A stretch of 13,445 nucleotides of DNA from Klebsiella pneumoniae (GTDB taxonomy: Bacteria; Pseudomonadota; Gammaproteobacteria; Pseudomonadales; Azotimanducaceae): NCBI GenBank assembly GCA_945878745.1, contig CAMDVY010000025.1, positions 1 to 13,445 of the forward strand. Reading direction: 5' to 3'. The notes beneath the pieces were generated by a model. That model searched no databases and was not told the DNA's origin. It was given only the letters and a program-made list of their open reading frames with translations. The translations under genes were made by a program, and so were the position numbers. Shown here one piece after another: positions 1-6,616 of this stretch (position 1 is its first letter; every line of letters begins with the position of its first letter).

Positions 1-973
1 TGTGTACGGCAAGCTGGGTGGCATGTTCATCATCGGGCAGGGCATGTGTGGTCCGACCATGATGGCGTTTGCCGGCGAAGAGCATAAACGTCGCCTGTTG
101 CCAAAACTCGCCAGCGGCGAGGAGGTCTGGTGCCAGCTGTTTTCTGAGCCACATGGTGGCTCGGACCTGGCAGGTCTGCGTACCCGCGCCGAAAAGGTGG
201 GCGACGAGTGGGTCATAACCGGTCAGAAGATCTGGACCTCGGGTGCACAATATTCCGACTACGGGATCCTGATCACGCGCACCGATCCAACCGTTGCCAA
301 GCACAAGGGTCTGACCATGTTCTTCCTGGACATGCGCTCACCTGGCATTGAAATTCGGCCAATCAAACAGGTGAATGGCCAGAGTGGTTTTAATGAGGTC
401 TATTTCGACAACGTGCGAATTCCCGACTCCCAACGCCTTGGGGCAGTTGGAGATGGCTGGCGGGTTTCACTGACGACACTGATGAACGAGCGTCTCGCCA
501 TCGGCGGCAGTATCGCGACCGGATTCCCGGAACTGAACAGTCTGGTCCAGTCGTTACCGATTTCTCGCGACAAGGCAGTGAATGATGCAGCGGTGCGTTC
601 ACGTCTCGCTGACTGGTATTGCAAGGCTTCGGGTCTGCGCAATACCGCAGCGCGAGCGATCTCCGCGTTGTCACGCGGTGAAACTCCCGGACCGGAAAAC
701 TCCATCGGCAAACTGGTCGCCGGCGGCATGATGCAGGACATCGCCAAGTACGCCATGGACCTGCAGGGGTTCGGGTCTGTGGTGAACGACCCGGTTATTG
801 CCGAAGGCAATGCGCGGTTTCAGGCGATGCTGCTTCGTTCTCCGGCAGTTCGCATCGAAGGCGGCACCGACCAGATCCTGCGCAATATCATTGCGGAACG
901 TGTGCTCGGTCTTCCCGACGACATGCGGGCGGACAAGGGTGTGCCGTTCAACAAGATTCCAAGTGGCAACTGA
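1..973 (+). CDS. Acyl-CoA dehydrogenase, 5'-truncated by window edge
   Basis: FAD-dependent acyl-CoA dehydrogenase, which introduces a 2,3 double bond into an acyl-CoA in beta-oxidation-like catabolism in the cytoplasm. About 323 residues are visible, against roughly 380-400 for the family, so some 60-80 N-terminal residues lie outside the window; the GTG at position 2 is simply an internal codon. The family signature around FSEPHGGSDLAG (residues 47-58 counted from position 2) lies at the FAD/substrate cleft. The C-terminal stretch RIEGGTDQILRN (284-295) is the usual site of the catalytic Glu (here E286) followed by the conserved Gly-Thr, and it ends in the typical AERVLGLP tail. The gene is followed by REP-like palindromes and a convergent nitroreductase. 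It points the same way as the operon starting at 1977 and may belong to the same pathway, but it is a separate transcription unit. The substrate cannot be deduced. Confidence 0.93.
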   Translation, partial: VYGKLGGMFIIGQGMCGPTMMAFAGEEHKRRLLPKLASGEEVWCQLFSEPHGGSDLAGLRTRAEKVGDEWVITGQKIWTSGAQYSDYGILITRTDPTVAKHKGLTMFFLDMRSPGIEIRPIKQVNGQSGFNEVYFDNVRIPDSQRLGAVGDGWRVSLTTLMNERLAIGGSIATGFPELNSLVQSLPISRDKAVNDAAVRSRLADWYCKASGLRNTAARAISALSRGETPGPENSIGKLVAGGMMQDIAKYAMDLQGFGSVVNDPVIAEGNARFQAMLLRSPAVRIEGGTDQILRNIIAERVLGLPDDMRADKGVPFNKIPSGN

Positions 974-1002
974 TTTTATAGCGGGCCGGGAACCTGCCAA
1001 CG

Positions 1003-1160
1003 TTGTAGGAGCGATCTCCTGATCGCGATGTATGGTGAAGAAGTCCGCCGATCGCGGTCGGAGACCGCTCCTACAATCTCCCGAAACCCCACACCGTTGC
1101 AGGAGCGATCTCCTGATCGCGATTGATGTGCGCTTCGCAGTCGAGCGATCGTTCCAACAA
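1003..1160. repeat. REP/BIME-like palindrome cluster
   Basis: The 233-base gap between two convergent genes holds several copies of a short palindromic element beginning TTGTAGGAGCG. Copy 1 (1003-1028) and copy 3 (1097-1122) are identical in 25 of 26 bases; each contains a perfect 6-bp stem GCGATC/GATCGC with a TCCT loop (1011-1026 and 1105-1120). Copy 2 (1052-1076) is inverted relative to copy 1, with stem GCGGTC/GACCGC (1054-1068). A degenerate inverted fourth copy ends in CCAACAA (about 1136-1160). Paired inverted units of this kind match the REP/BIME class spread by TnpA-REP transposases in gammaproteobacteria. They may act as transcript 3'-end stabilisers or as a bidirectional terminator here. 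The rest of 974-1206 shows no gene. Confidence 0.8.
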
Positions 1161-1206
1161 AACAAGTCACGCTCATCGACACCCCAACGCCATCAATCCC
1201 GAACAA

Positions 1207-1869
1207 TCAGCCCAACTGATCCCCACCCCAACGCTCCAGCATTGCAAACTCATCGACCTGTTTGCGCTTCAGTCTGGAGAGTTGTTTGACCGGTTTGCCG
1301 AGCGGAATCATTGCTGCCATGGCGACATGGGATGGCACACCCAGGAGCTTCTGTACTTCCGATTCTTTTCCCACGGCAAAAGTCGTCAGCGTCCCGCCTA
1401 ATCCTTCATTGCGTGCAGCCAGCAGGATGTTCCACACGAATGGATAGACCGACGCGCCTGAAATCACTCCAACACGGTCAAGCTGCGAATCGAACGATGC
1501 GACCATTGACAGGTCAACAAATACCAACAGCAGGACAGGCGCGTTGGTCAGCTTGTTGATCAGACCCTGTGGTGGTTCGACCCGGCTGATCTCGTCCTGG
1601 GATAGTCGGGTTGGATTGATCGTGTTCCACGGTGCTTCTCCAGCTTGAACCTGGGCCATGTATCGCTGCATGGTGGGGCGGATCAGTGGTCCGAGCGCCT
1701 TTCGGGTTGCATCATCGCGAACGACGATGACCTTCCAGCCCTGCCGGTTACCGCCGCTGGGTGCAAAGCGGGCGTGGTCCAGAATGCGCCTGATCACTGC
1801 GTCCGAGACGGGTTCATCGGTGAAGTCGCGGGCCGCAAACGTGGTATGCATGACCTCGTACAGATCCAT
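1207..1869 (-). CDS. Nitroreductase-family flavoprotein
   Basis: A 220-residue protein of the FMN-dependent nitroreductase fold, cytoplasmic, using NAD(P)H to reduce nitro groups, quinones or enones; the true substrate cannot be told. Family marks are the N-terminal basic FMN-contact stretch around R13 (TTFAARDF), FAPSGGNRQGW (35-45), the long central helix VYPFVWNILLAAR (141-153) and EGLGGTLTTF (155-164). The ATG at 1869 is chosen because translation then begins MDLYEVM, the usual family start. The frame stays open for 63 more codons upstream, but that extension is Cys/His/Arg-rich, unlike the family, and would overlap the divergent hydrolase gene. The ribosome-binding site is weak. It is transcribed divergently from the large catabolic operon, so the two may share the 107-bp control region. 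Confidence 0.9.
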   Translation of the reverse strand: MDLYEVMHTTFAARDFTDEPVSDAVIRRILDHARFAPSGGNRQGWKVIVVRDDATRKALGPLIRPTMQRYMAQVQAGEAPWNTINPTRLSQDEISRVEPPQGLINKLTNAPVLLLVFVDLSMVASFDSQLDRVGVISGASVYPFVWNILLAARNEGLGGTLTTFAVGKESEVQKLLGVPSHVAMAAMIPLGKPVKQLSRLKRKQVDEFAMLERWGGDQLG

Positions 1870-1895
1870 GGGAAATTCCGATCGGCTGGGATAAA

Positions 1896-1912
1896 CGATC
1901 CTATCCTGATCG
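1896..1912. promoter_or_regulatory. Candidate operator: inverted repeat in divergent region
   Basis: CGATC-(7 bases)-GATCG forms a 5+5 inverted repeat in the centre of the divergent intergenic region. A perfect 8-bp palindrome CCGATCGG lies at 1878-1885. Either could bind a TetR- or MarR-type dimer controlling both directions, but no regulator gene is visible in the window and short palindromes of this size occur by chance. This is inference only. Confidence 0.25.
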
Positions 1913-1921
1913 AGCCTGCCG

Positions 1922-1949
1922 ATGACAGTCTGATGTTTGGTGTTATTCT
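1922..1949 (+). promoter_or_regulatory. Candidate sigma70 promoter of the catabolic operon
   Basis: A -35 box ATGACA (1922-1927; five of six consensus bases) is separated by 16 bases from a -10 box TATTCT (1944-1949), which is preceded by TG one base upstream (1941-1942), giving an extended -10. Transcription would begin near 1956, leaving a leader of about 20 bases before the ATG at 1977. It is the only good match seen in the divergent region and is placed appropriately for the operon. Confidence 0.5.
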
Positions 1950-1961
1950 TTGCGTCAATTC

Positions 1962-1970
1962 GGGGGGAGA
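1962..1970 (+). promoter_or_regulatory. Ribosome-binding site deciding the hydrolase start
   Basis: The purine run GGGGGGAGA lies 6 bases before the ATG at 1977. It supports that start over the in-frame TTG at 1950, which has no comparable site and would add nine residues. Confidence 0.65.
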
Positions 1971-1976
1971 AAAAAC

Positions 1977-2789
1977 ATGAGTCGTCTTGCCGTTGATGGC
2001 AACAAATGTGTTGCTTATGAGTTCTATCCAGGTCGTGGGCCGACCGTGGTTCTGTCACATGGCTGGGGCATGAATTCCCGCGCCTGGGATGACGTGACTG
2101 CCGGTCTCTGCGACGCAGGTATCGGTGTGCTTGCCTATGATCACCGAGCCTGCGGGCAATCGGACAAGGACTTCAGTGACGTGTCCATCGAAGCGCTAGG
2201 CAGCGATATCGTTGCCCTGTGCGAACACTTGTCATTACAGTCGGTAGTATTGAATGGCTGGTCACTCGGTGGTGCCGTCGTGGTTGATGCTGCGGCCAAA
2301 CTTGGGTCGAGGCTGAAAGGGCTGGTTCTGACTGGCGGTGCAACACCGCGATACACCCAGGCCAGCGGTTTTCCGCACGGGGGCACACCTGCGGATGTGG
2401 CCGGCACTGTGGCAGCCTTGCGCGCGGATCGCGTCAACTTTTTGTACGGCCTGTATTTTCAGGGCGTGTTTGTGGCGCCGGTGACTGACCTCGTGAAGGA
2501 GCACGCCTATCGATTGGCACTGCAGGCGGGGCCGGCAGCGGACTCATCACTGGGCGCGCTTGCAACGGTTGATCAGCGTGCAATCATGCAGGCGCTCAAT
2601 GTTCCGGCGCTGGTTATCACCGGTGACAAGGATGGTGTCGTGCCACCCGGAATCGCAGAGTTCGCCAGCAAACTTCTGCCGCAGGGTCGACTTGCAGTGA
2701 TGCCCGGATGCGGGCACGCACCTTTCATCGAAGACGCCCCGACCTATAAAAAACTGTTGCACGACTTTCTCGGAGGTATTCCGGCATGA
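1977..2789 (+). CDS. Alpha/beta-fold hydrolase
   Basis: A 270-residue cytoplasmic serine hydrolase of the alpha/beta fold (esterase, lactonase or C-C hydrolase type). Visible elements are the oxyanion motif SHGWGMNS (27-34), YDHRACGQSD (54-63), the nucleophile elbow GWSLGG with Ser96, the acid in TGDKDG (Asp219) and the catalytic His in GCGHAPF (His247). The length is normal for the family. The ATG start is set by the strong site GGGGGGAGA. It is the first gene of the eight-gene operon, and its stop overlaps the next start as ATGA. Sitting directly before a flavin monooxygenase, it could hydrolyse an ester or lactone made by Baeyer-Villiger-like oxygenation, or release a CoA or ester intermediate (inference). 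The substrate is unknown. Confidence 0.9.
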   Translation: MSRLAVDGNKCVAYEFYPGRGPTVVLSHGWGMNSRAWDDVTAGLCDAGIGVLAYDHRACGQSDKDFSDVSIEALGSDIVALCEHLSLQSVVLNGWSLGGAVVVDAAAKLGSRLKGLVLTGGATPRYTQASGFPHGGTPADVAGTVAALRADRVNFLYGLYFQGVFVAPVTDLVKEHAYRLALQAGPAADSSLGALATVDQRAIMQALNVPALVITGDKDGVVPPGIAEFASKLLPQGRLAVMPGCGHAPFIEDAPTYKKLLHDFLGGIPA

Positions 2790-3802
2790 GTAGAGATGTC
2801 CGTTTTGGTCTGTGGTATGACTTCCGAAATCCTGCACCCTGTCGATACAGCTTTGAGGATCTCTATCAGGAATATCTGAAGCAGATTGCCTGGGCCGAAC
2901 AGCTTGGTTTTGAGTCCGTGTGGCTCACTGAGCATCACTTTGTCGAAGATGGATATACGCCATCGCCGTTGATCATTGCCGCCGCCATCGGCGAGTGCAC
3001 ACGGCAAATGCAGATTGGTACGAATCTCCTGTTGCTGCCGTTGCACGACCCGGTTCGGCTTGCTGAGGATGCTGCATCACTGTCCATTCTCACGCGTGGT
3101 CGATTCGATCTTGGCGTCGGTCTTGGTTATCGCGAACTCGAATTCGACTACTTCAAGCGCAGCCTCAAACATCGACCGAGCCTGATGGAAGAAGGGGTGG
3201 ATATCCTGCGTCAGGCGTGGTCAGGCAAACCGGTGCGATTGCAGGGCAAACGCCACCACATCAACGATCTGCCGGTGCGCCCGGTTCCGACAGTCAAACC
3301 AAAGATCCTGATGGGAGGCATGGCGGAGCCTGCCATCGCCCGTGCTGCGCGTCTCGGAGATGGTTTTCTTTCCACAGGCGGCATCGGCCACGACGTTTAC
3401 ATCAAGGCACTGGAGGATCAAGGCAAGGCACGGGCCAGTGGTGCAATCTATGCCGGCCACTGGGGCATCATCAGCGCCGATCCTGAGGCCGAAGCGCGTC
3501 GGGTTGCGCCTTATGCGCTGTACCAGACCAATGCCTACGTTGCATGGGGCGCGTTTGGTCCGCCGGGTCAGGTTCCGTTGTTTCCGAACGGTGAGGCGGC
3601 GCTTCGTGATGGGTTGTATGAGGTCTGGGATGGTCCGCAGGCGGTTCTGGAACTGGTGAGTATGCTCAAGGCCTATCCTGAAATACGCGACGTACATTTC
3701 TGGGCGCAGCTGCCAGGCGAGCCGATCGAACAAGGCAATGCACGCATCGAATACATGGCGACGCAGGTTCTGCCGAAAGTGCGCGCTGCGCTTGAATCCT
3801 GA
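2786..3802 (+). CDS. LLM-class flavin-dependent oxidoreductase (luciferase-like)
   Basis: A 338-residue luciferase-like monooxygenase with a TIM-barrel fold that uses reduced flavin (FMNH2 or F420H2) and usually O2. Family marks are the N-terminal beta strand VRFGLWYDFRN (5-15), WLTEHHF (46-52), the IGTNLLLLPLHDPVRLAEDAA stretch (77-97), GRFDLGVGLGYRELEF (105-120) and the phosphate-site region ILMGGMAEPAIARAARLGDGF (174-194). It overlaps the hydrolase gene by 4 bases and is followed by a 16-base gap carrying the ribosome-binding site of the next gene. Members are alkanal, alkanesulfonate, terpenoid-ketone or nitrilotriacetate monooxygenases. A separate flavin reductase is normally required; the nitroreductase-family gene upstream is a possible but unproven supplier of reduced flavin. 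Confidence 0.92.
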   Translation: MSRDVRFGLWYDFRNPAPCRYSFEDLYQEYLKQIAWAEQLGFESVWLTEHHFVEDGYTPSPLIIAAAIGECTRQMQIGTNLLLLPLHDPVRLAEDAASLSILTRGRFDLGVGLGYRELEFDYFKRSLKHRPSLMEEGVDILRQAWSGKPVRLQGKRHHINDLPVRPVPTVKPKILMGGMAEPAIARAARLGDGFLSTGGIGHDVYIKALEDQGKARASGAIYAGHWGIISADPEAEARRVAPYALYQTNAYVAWGAFGPPGQVPLFPNGEAALRDGLYEVWDGPQAVLELVSMLKAYPEIRDVHFWAQLPGEPIEQGNARIEYMATQVLPKVRAALES

Positions 3803-3818
3803 AGCGGAGAGTCTATCG

Positions 3819-4271
3819 ATGCCAGTACTGACGCCCGAGGTTCTTGCCTTCATTGGACGAAAGTCCGAACCGCGTACCGAAGTAGTGACGCGTCGAGATC
3901 TTCGCAAGTACGCGATCGCAACCTCGCAGACGCAACGCCGGTACATCGATGGCGATGAAGCACCGCCGTTGTACCACGTCGCCCTGTTCTGGGATGTGGT
4001 GCCACTCGCCGAGCTATCACCGGATGGTGTTTCCATCGACAAGCTGCTGCCGAAGTTTCCGCTGGAAAAGGCCATGGCCGGTGGGTTGGACATCAAGTAT
4101 CACAACCGGATTCGGGCAGGGGATACGTTGATCGGCAACCGCACACTGACCAACATCTATGAAAAGGAAGGTCGCAGCGGAGCGCTGATTTTTTATGAAG
4201 TGGTGCTGGAGGTGACGCGAGACGACGGCACGCCGGTGTTGACGGAAAAAACCACGAGATTGCTGCGATGA
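3819..4271 (+). CDS. FAS1-like dehydratase / MaoC N-terminal-type hotdog protein
   Basis: A 150-residue single hotdog-fold protein of the MaoC_dehydrat_N (FAS1-like dehydratase) class. The signature FPLEKAMAGGLDIKYH (80-95) followed by RIRAGDTL and the strand-rich end LIFYEVVLEVTRDDG fits the family. The ATG at 3819 is preceded by GAAGCGGAGAG; an earlier in-frame start at 3738 would lie inside the LLM gene and gives an Arg/Cys-rich extension foreign to the family. It overlaps the second hotdog gene by ATGA. Proteins of this class usually lack the catalytic dyad and pair with a second, catalytic hotdog subunit to form an enoyl-CoA hydratase for bulky substrates, as ChsH2/ChsH1 do for steroid side chains. 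That pairing is inferred from adjacency. Confidence 0.87.
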   Translation: MPVLTPEVLAFIGRKSEPRTEVVTRRDLRKYAIATSQTQRRYIDGDEAPPLYHVALFWDVVPLAELSPDGVSIDKLLPKFPLEKAMAGGLDIKYHNRIRAGDTLIGNRTLTNIYEKEGRSGALIFYEVVLEVTRDDGTPVLTEKTTRLLR

Positions 4272-4687
4272 GTGTCTCTCGAGACCTTCGCGCGATCAGC
4301 ACAGGCGACAACCTGCCGACGACGAGCTACACACCCGATAATGTTCAGCTCTTCTTCTATAACGCCATGCTGTGGAATGCCCATCGCATTCACTATGACC
4401 TGCCGTATGCGACCGAAGTCGAAGGCTACAAGGGGCTGGTGATCGCCGGCCCGATGCTGGGCGACTGGCTGGGTCAGGTGGCCGACAACTGGGTTGGCGA
4501 TGACGGAATCGTGGAGCAGCTGGAATACTCCAATCGGCAGGCGTCCTTCATCGGCGAGACACTGACCGCAGGGGGTACGATCACTGCCATAGATGTTCCC
4601 AACCGTCGTGTGTCGTGCGACTTGCATGTGAAAAACGAGGTTGGAGAAATCATCACGCCCGGTAAAGCTATCGTGAGGTTCTTCTGA
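4268..4687 (+). CDS. MaoC/HTD2-like hotdog hydratase (catalytic partner)
   Basis: A 139-residue single hotdog-domain protein. The motif WNAHRIHYDLPYATE (36-50) followed by EGYKGLVIAGPM (52-63) is characteristic of the HTD2 / itaconyl-CoA hydratase branch of MaoC enzymes. His42 aligns with the catalytic His of R-specific enoyl-CoA hydratases, and Asn37 sits where the classical Asp occurs, as in other members of this branch (from memory). It would add water to a 2-enoyl-CoA to make the 3-hydroxyacyl-CoA. The gene overlaps both neighbours (ATGA upstream, TGATG downstream), which suggests coupled translation and complex formation with the preceding hotdog protein. The next gene, a thiolase-like aldolase, would act on the hydrated product. 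Confidence 0.87.
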   Translation: MSVSRDLRAISTGDNLPTTSYTPDNVQLFFYNAMLWNAHRIHYDLPYATEVEGYKGLVIAGPMLGDWLGQVADNWVGDDGIVEQLEYSNRQASFIGETLTAGGTITAIDVPNRRVSCDLHVKNEVGEIITPGKAIVRFF

Positions 4688-5856
4688 TGGGTTTGCGAGG
4701 CAGTACGGCCATCATCGGCATCGCCGAAACCGCCGTCGGCAAAGTGCCGGATCGAAGTGCGACTGCGCTGTGTGTCGATGCGGCGCTGGCTGCCATTCGT
4801 GATGCAGGATTGAAACTGTCCGACGTTGATGGGCTTGTTACGTGCAACAGCATGGCGCAGCCCTACATGTATCACGCGGAAGCAGTTGCCGAATATCTGG
4901 GGATCCGACCGCGTTATTGTGCCACCGCGGCAGCAGGCGGCGGTGCGACGTTTACCGTGCTGTATCAGGCGGCACTGGCGATCGACGCCGGTATCTGTGA
5001 CACCGTGGTCATCTCCATGGCTGACAGCCTGCGAACCGGCTTGTCCCGTGAGCAGGCGATGATCATGCAGTCGTCCTCCGGTCATGCGCAGTACGAAACA
5101 CCGTATGGTGCGACAGTTCCCGGATACTACGCGCTGATTGCGCAGGCCTACCTGCACGCCTATGGCGCGAGCCCCGAGCACTTCGCCGCCGTTGCCGTCT
5201 CGGGACGTCAGCATGCGTGTCTCAATCCCACGGCAGAAATGCGCAAACCGATCACGATCGAAGACGTCCTCGCCAGTCGACTGATCGCAGATCCGTTGCG
5301 TCTGCTGGATTGTTCCCTGGTTTCCGATGGAGGTGCGGCGGTGGTTCTGACCCGTGCCGATCGCGCCAGCCATTCACCGCATTCGCCGGTGTATCTGTTG
5401 GGAGCCGGTGAAGGTCGCGGTCACGAACACATCAGTCAGGCCGCATCCCTGATTCACTCCTCGGCGCGACAAAGCGGTGAACGTGCCTTTCTGATGGCGG
5501 GCCTGACCCCCGCAGACGTGGATTTTGCGCAGGTCTACGATTGTTTCACGCCGGTAGTTCTGATCGAGATGGAGGATCTGGGTCTGTGCGGCAAGGGCGA
5601 GGCTGGCGATTTTTTCCTGCGTGGTGACGGTGCGCCGGGCGGGCGACTGCCGATCAATACACATGGTGGGTTGCTGTCCCATTGTCACCCGGGCAACCCC
5701 GGATCGATGTTTGCACTGACCGAGTCCGTGCGGCAGATCCGTCGTGGTGCCGGTGACCGTCAGGTCAGGGATGCAGAAGTCGGATTGGTTCATGCCCAGG
5801 GTGGCATTCTCTCCAGCCACTGTACGGTGCTGCTGGGTTCGGAGCGAACGCTATGA
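4687..5856 (+). CDS. Thiolase-superfamily protein, probable SCP2-thiolase/Ltp2-like aldolase
   Basis: A 389-residue thiolase-fold protein of the lipid-transfer/SCP2-thiolase-like group. The N-terminal ATAAAGGGATFTVLYQAA (79-96) aligns with the segment that carries the acyl-accepting Cys in true thiolases, but the position is Ala (about A81), so a Claisen thiolase reaction by the usual mechanism is unlikely. Preserved features are SLVSDGGAAVVL (210-221), VYDCFTPVVLIEMEDLGLC (283-301, with Tyr284), the NTHGGLLSHCHPGN stretch (324-337) and GGILSSHCTVLL (372-383). Family knowledge: Ltp2-type proteins lack the thiolase nucleophile, use tyrosines, and cleave 3-hydroxyacyl-CoAs bearing a tertiary alcohol by retro-aldol reaction, and they need a DUF35 partner. 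The next gene is exactly such a DUF35 protein, overlapping by ATGA, and the two preceding genes are hydratase subunits. Annotation pipelines would probably call it acetyl-CoA acetyltransferase. Confidence 0.88.
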   Translation: MGLRGSTAIIGIAETAVGKVPDRSATALCVDAALAAIRDAGLKLSDVDGLVTCNSMAQPYMYHAEAVAEYLGIRPRYCATAAAGGGATFTVLYQAALAIDAGICDTVVISMADSLRTGLSREQAMIMQSSSGHAQYETPYGATVPGYYALIAQAYLHAYGASPEHFAAVAVSGRQHACLNPTAEMRKPITIEDVLASRLIADPLRLLDCSLVSDGGAAVVLTRADRASHSPHSPVYLLGAGEGRGHEHISQAASLIHSSARQSGERAFLMAGLTPADVDFAQVYDCFTPVVLIEMEDLGLCGKGEAGDFFLRGDGAPGGRLPINTHGGLLSHCHPGNPGSMFALTESVRQIRRGAGDRQVRDAEVGLVHAQGGILSSHCTVLLGSERTL

Positions 5857-6269
5857 CACAGAGCAAACCGCTGCCACCGGTTGATGCACAGAGCCGAGCC
5901 TATTGGGCAGCCTGCAATGAGGGCCAACTGCTGGTACAGCGCTGTGAAGCCTGCAATCACGTGCAGCACTATCATCGGGTGCTCTGTTCACACTGTGGTC
6001 ATGACAAGCTCACCGACGTGCCAGCTTGCGGTGCAGGATCCGTTCGCAGTTTCACGATCATCCGCCGTGCCGTATCTGCAGCCTTTGAAGAGGATGTGCC
6101 CTATGTCGTCGCGTTGATTGAGCTGCAGGAAGGGCCGACGGTCATGAGTAACGTCGTCAACACGCCGCTTGAGCAGATCGCCATAGGCAAACCGGTCCAG
6201 CTCACCTTTGAACGGCGCAGCGAGTCGATCGCAATTCCCCAGTTTCAGATCCTGGAGGCCAGCAAATGA
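5853..6269 (+). CDS. DUF35 zinc-ribbon/OB-fold protein (aldolase/thiolase partner)
   Basis: A 138-residue protein with an N-terminal helix (SRAYWAACNEGQLLVQRC), a rubredoxin-like zinc ribbon with CEAC (C31, C34) and CSHC (C45, C48), and a C-terminal OB-fold (about 62-135) including PYVVALIELQEGPTVMSNVV. DUF35 proteins bind acyl-CoA and associate with thiolase-like enzymes; in steroid catabolism the DUF35 part of ChsH2 binds Ltp2. Here the domain is a free-standing gene overlapping the aldolase-like gene by 4 bases, consistent with a heteromeric complex. It overlaps the following cupin gene in the same way. Family assignment is secure; the partner is inferred from position. Confidence 0.92.
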   Translation: MTQSKPLPPVDAQSRAYWAACNEGQLLVQRCEACNHVQHYHRVLCSHCGHDKLTDVPACGAGSVRSFTIIRRAVSAAFEEDVPYVVALIELQEGPTVMSNVVNTPLEQIAIGKPVQLTFERRSESIAIPQFQILEASK

Positions 6270-6616
6270 GTATTCGTGTCCATCACAATGCGTTCAAGAA
6301 CCGGACCGATGCGGAAGCCGCGGTTGTTCGTTCCGGACTGATTCGTATGGAGCTTGATGTTCCGCCCGTGGAAAACACCAGCCACTGGCACGACTTTCAC
6401 GCCGAGCTCTACATTCTCGATGGCGACCTGCACTTTACTGATGTTGCCGGGGGCAAGACCCACGTCTGTCGTGCCGGCAGTCATGTGGTTGTGCCGCGAT
6501 GGGCGCTTCATGCGGAGATGAGTCGGGGCGGATATCACATTATCTTCGGTACGTCGGTTCCGGCATCGGAGTTTGGTGATCCTGTGAACCGTGCGCCAGA
6601 AGATCTGAAGCGATGA
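6266..6616 (+). CDS. Small cupin-domain protein
   Basis: A 116-residue single-domain cupin. Cupin motif 1 is seen as HWHDFHAELYILDGDLHF (40-57), with metal-ligand candidates H40, H42 and E47, and motif 2 as GSHVVVPRWALHAEM (71-85), with H82. All four usual metal ligands therefore appear present, so an active metalloenzyme (isomerase, dioxygenase or similar) or a metal-dependent binding protein is possible. It has no signal peptide, so it is cytoplasmic. It overlaps the DUF35 gene upstream and the quinoprotein gene downstream by ATGA. Its specific role in the pathway is not recognised. Confidence 0.85.
   Translation: MSIRVHHNAFKNRTDAEAAVVRSGLIRMELDVPPVENTSHWHDFHAELYILDGDLHFTDVAGGKTHVCRAGSHVVVPRWALHAEMSRGGYHIIFGTSVPASEFGDPVNRAPEDLKR

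Noticed and set aside
1003..1160. Repeats considered as a CRISPR array
   Set aside because: Copies are palindromic and alternate in orientation with uneven spacing and no regular spacers, so a REP/BIME fits and a CRISPR does not.
1870..2058. 63-codon upstream extension of the nitroreductase frame
   Set aside because: It overlaps the divergent hydrolase gene and its promoter, and its Cys/His/Arg-rich sequence is unlike nitroreductases; the family start MDLYEVM is at 1869.
3221..4096. Long minus-strand open frame opposite the LLM and first hotdog gene
   Set aside because: Shadow frame on the opposite strand of two clear protein families; composition is Arg/Ser-rich and no motif is recognisable.
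4474..5373. Minus-strand frame of about 300 codons opposite the thiolase-like gene
   Set aside because: Antisense shadow of a well-supported coding sequence; Arg/Thr/Gly-rich with no family features.
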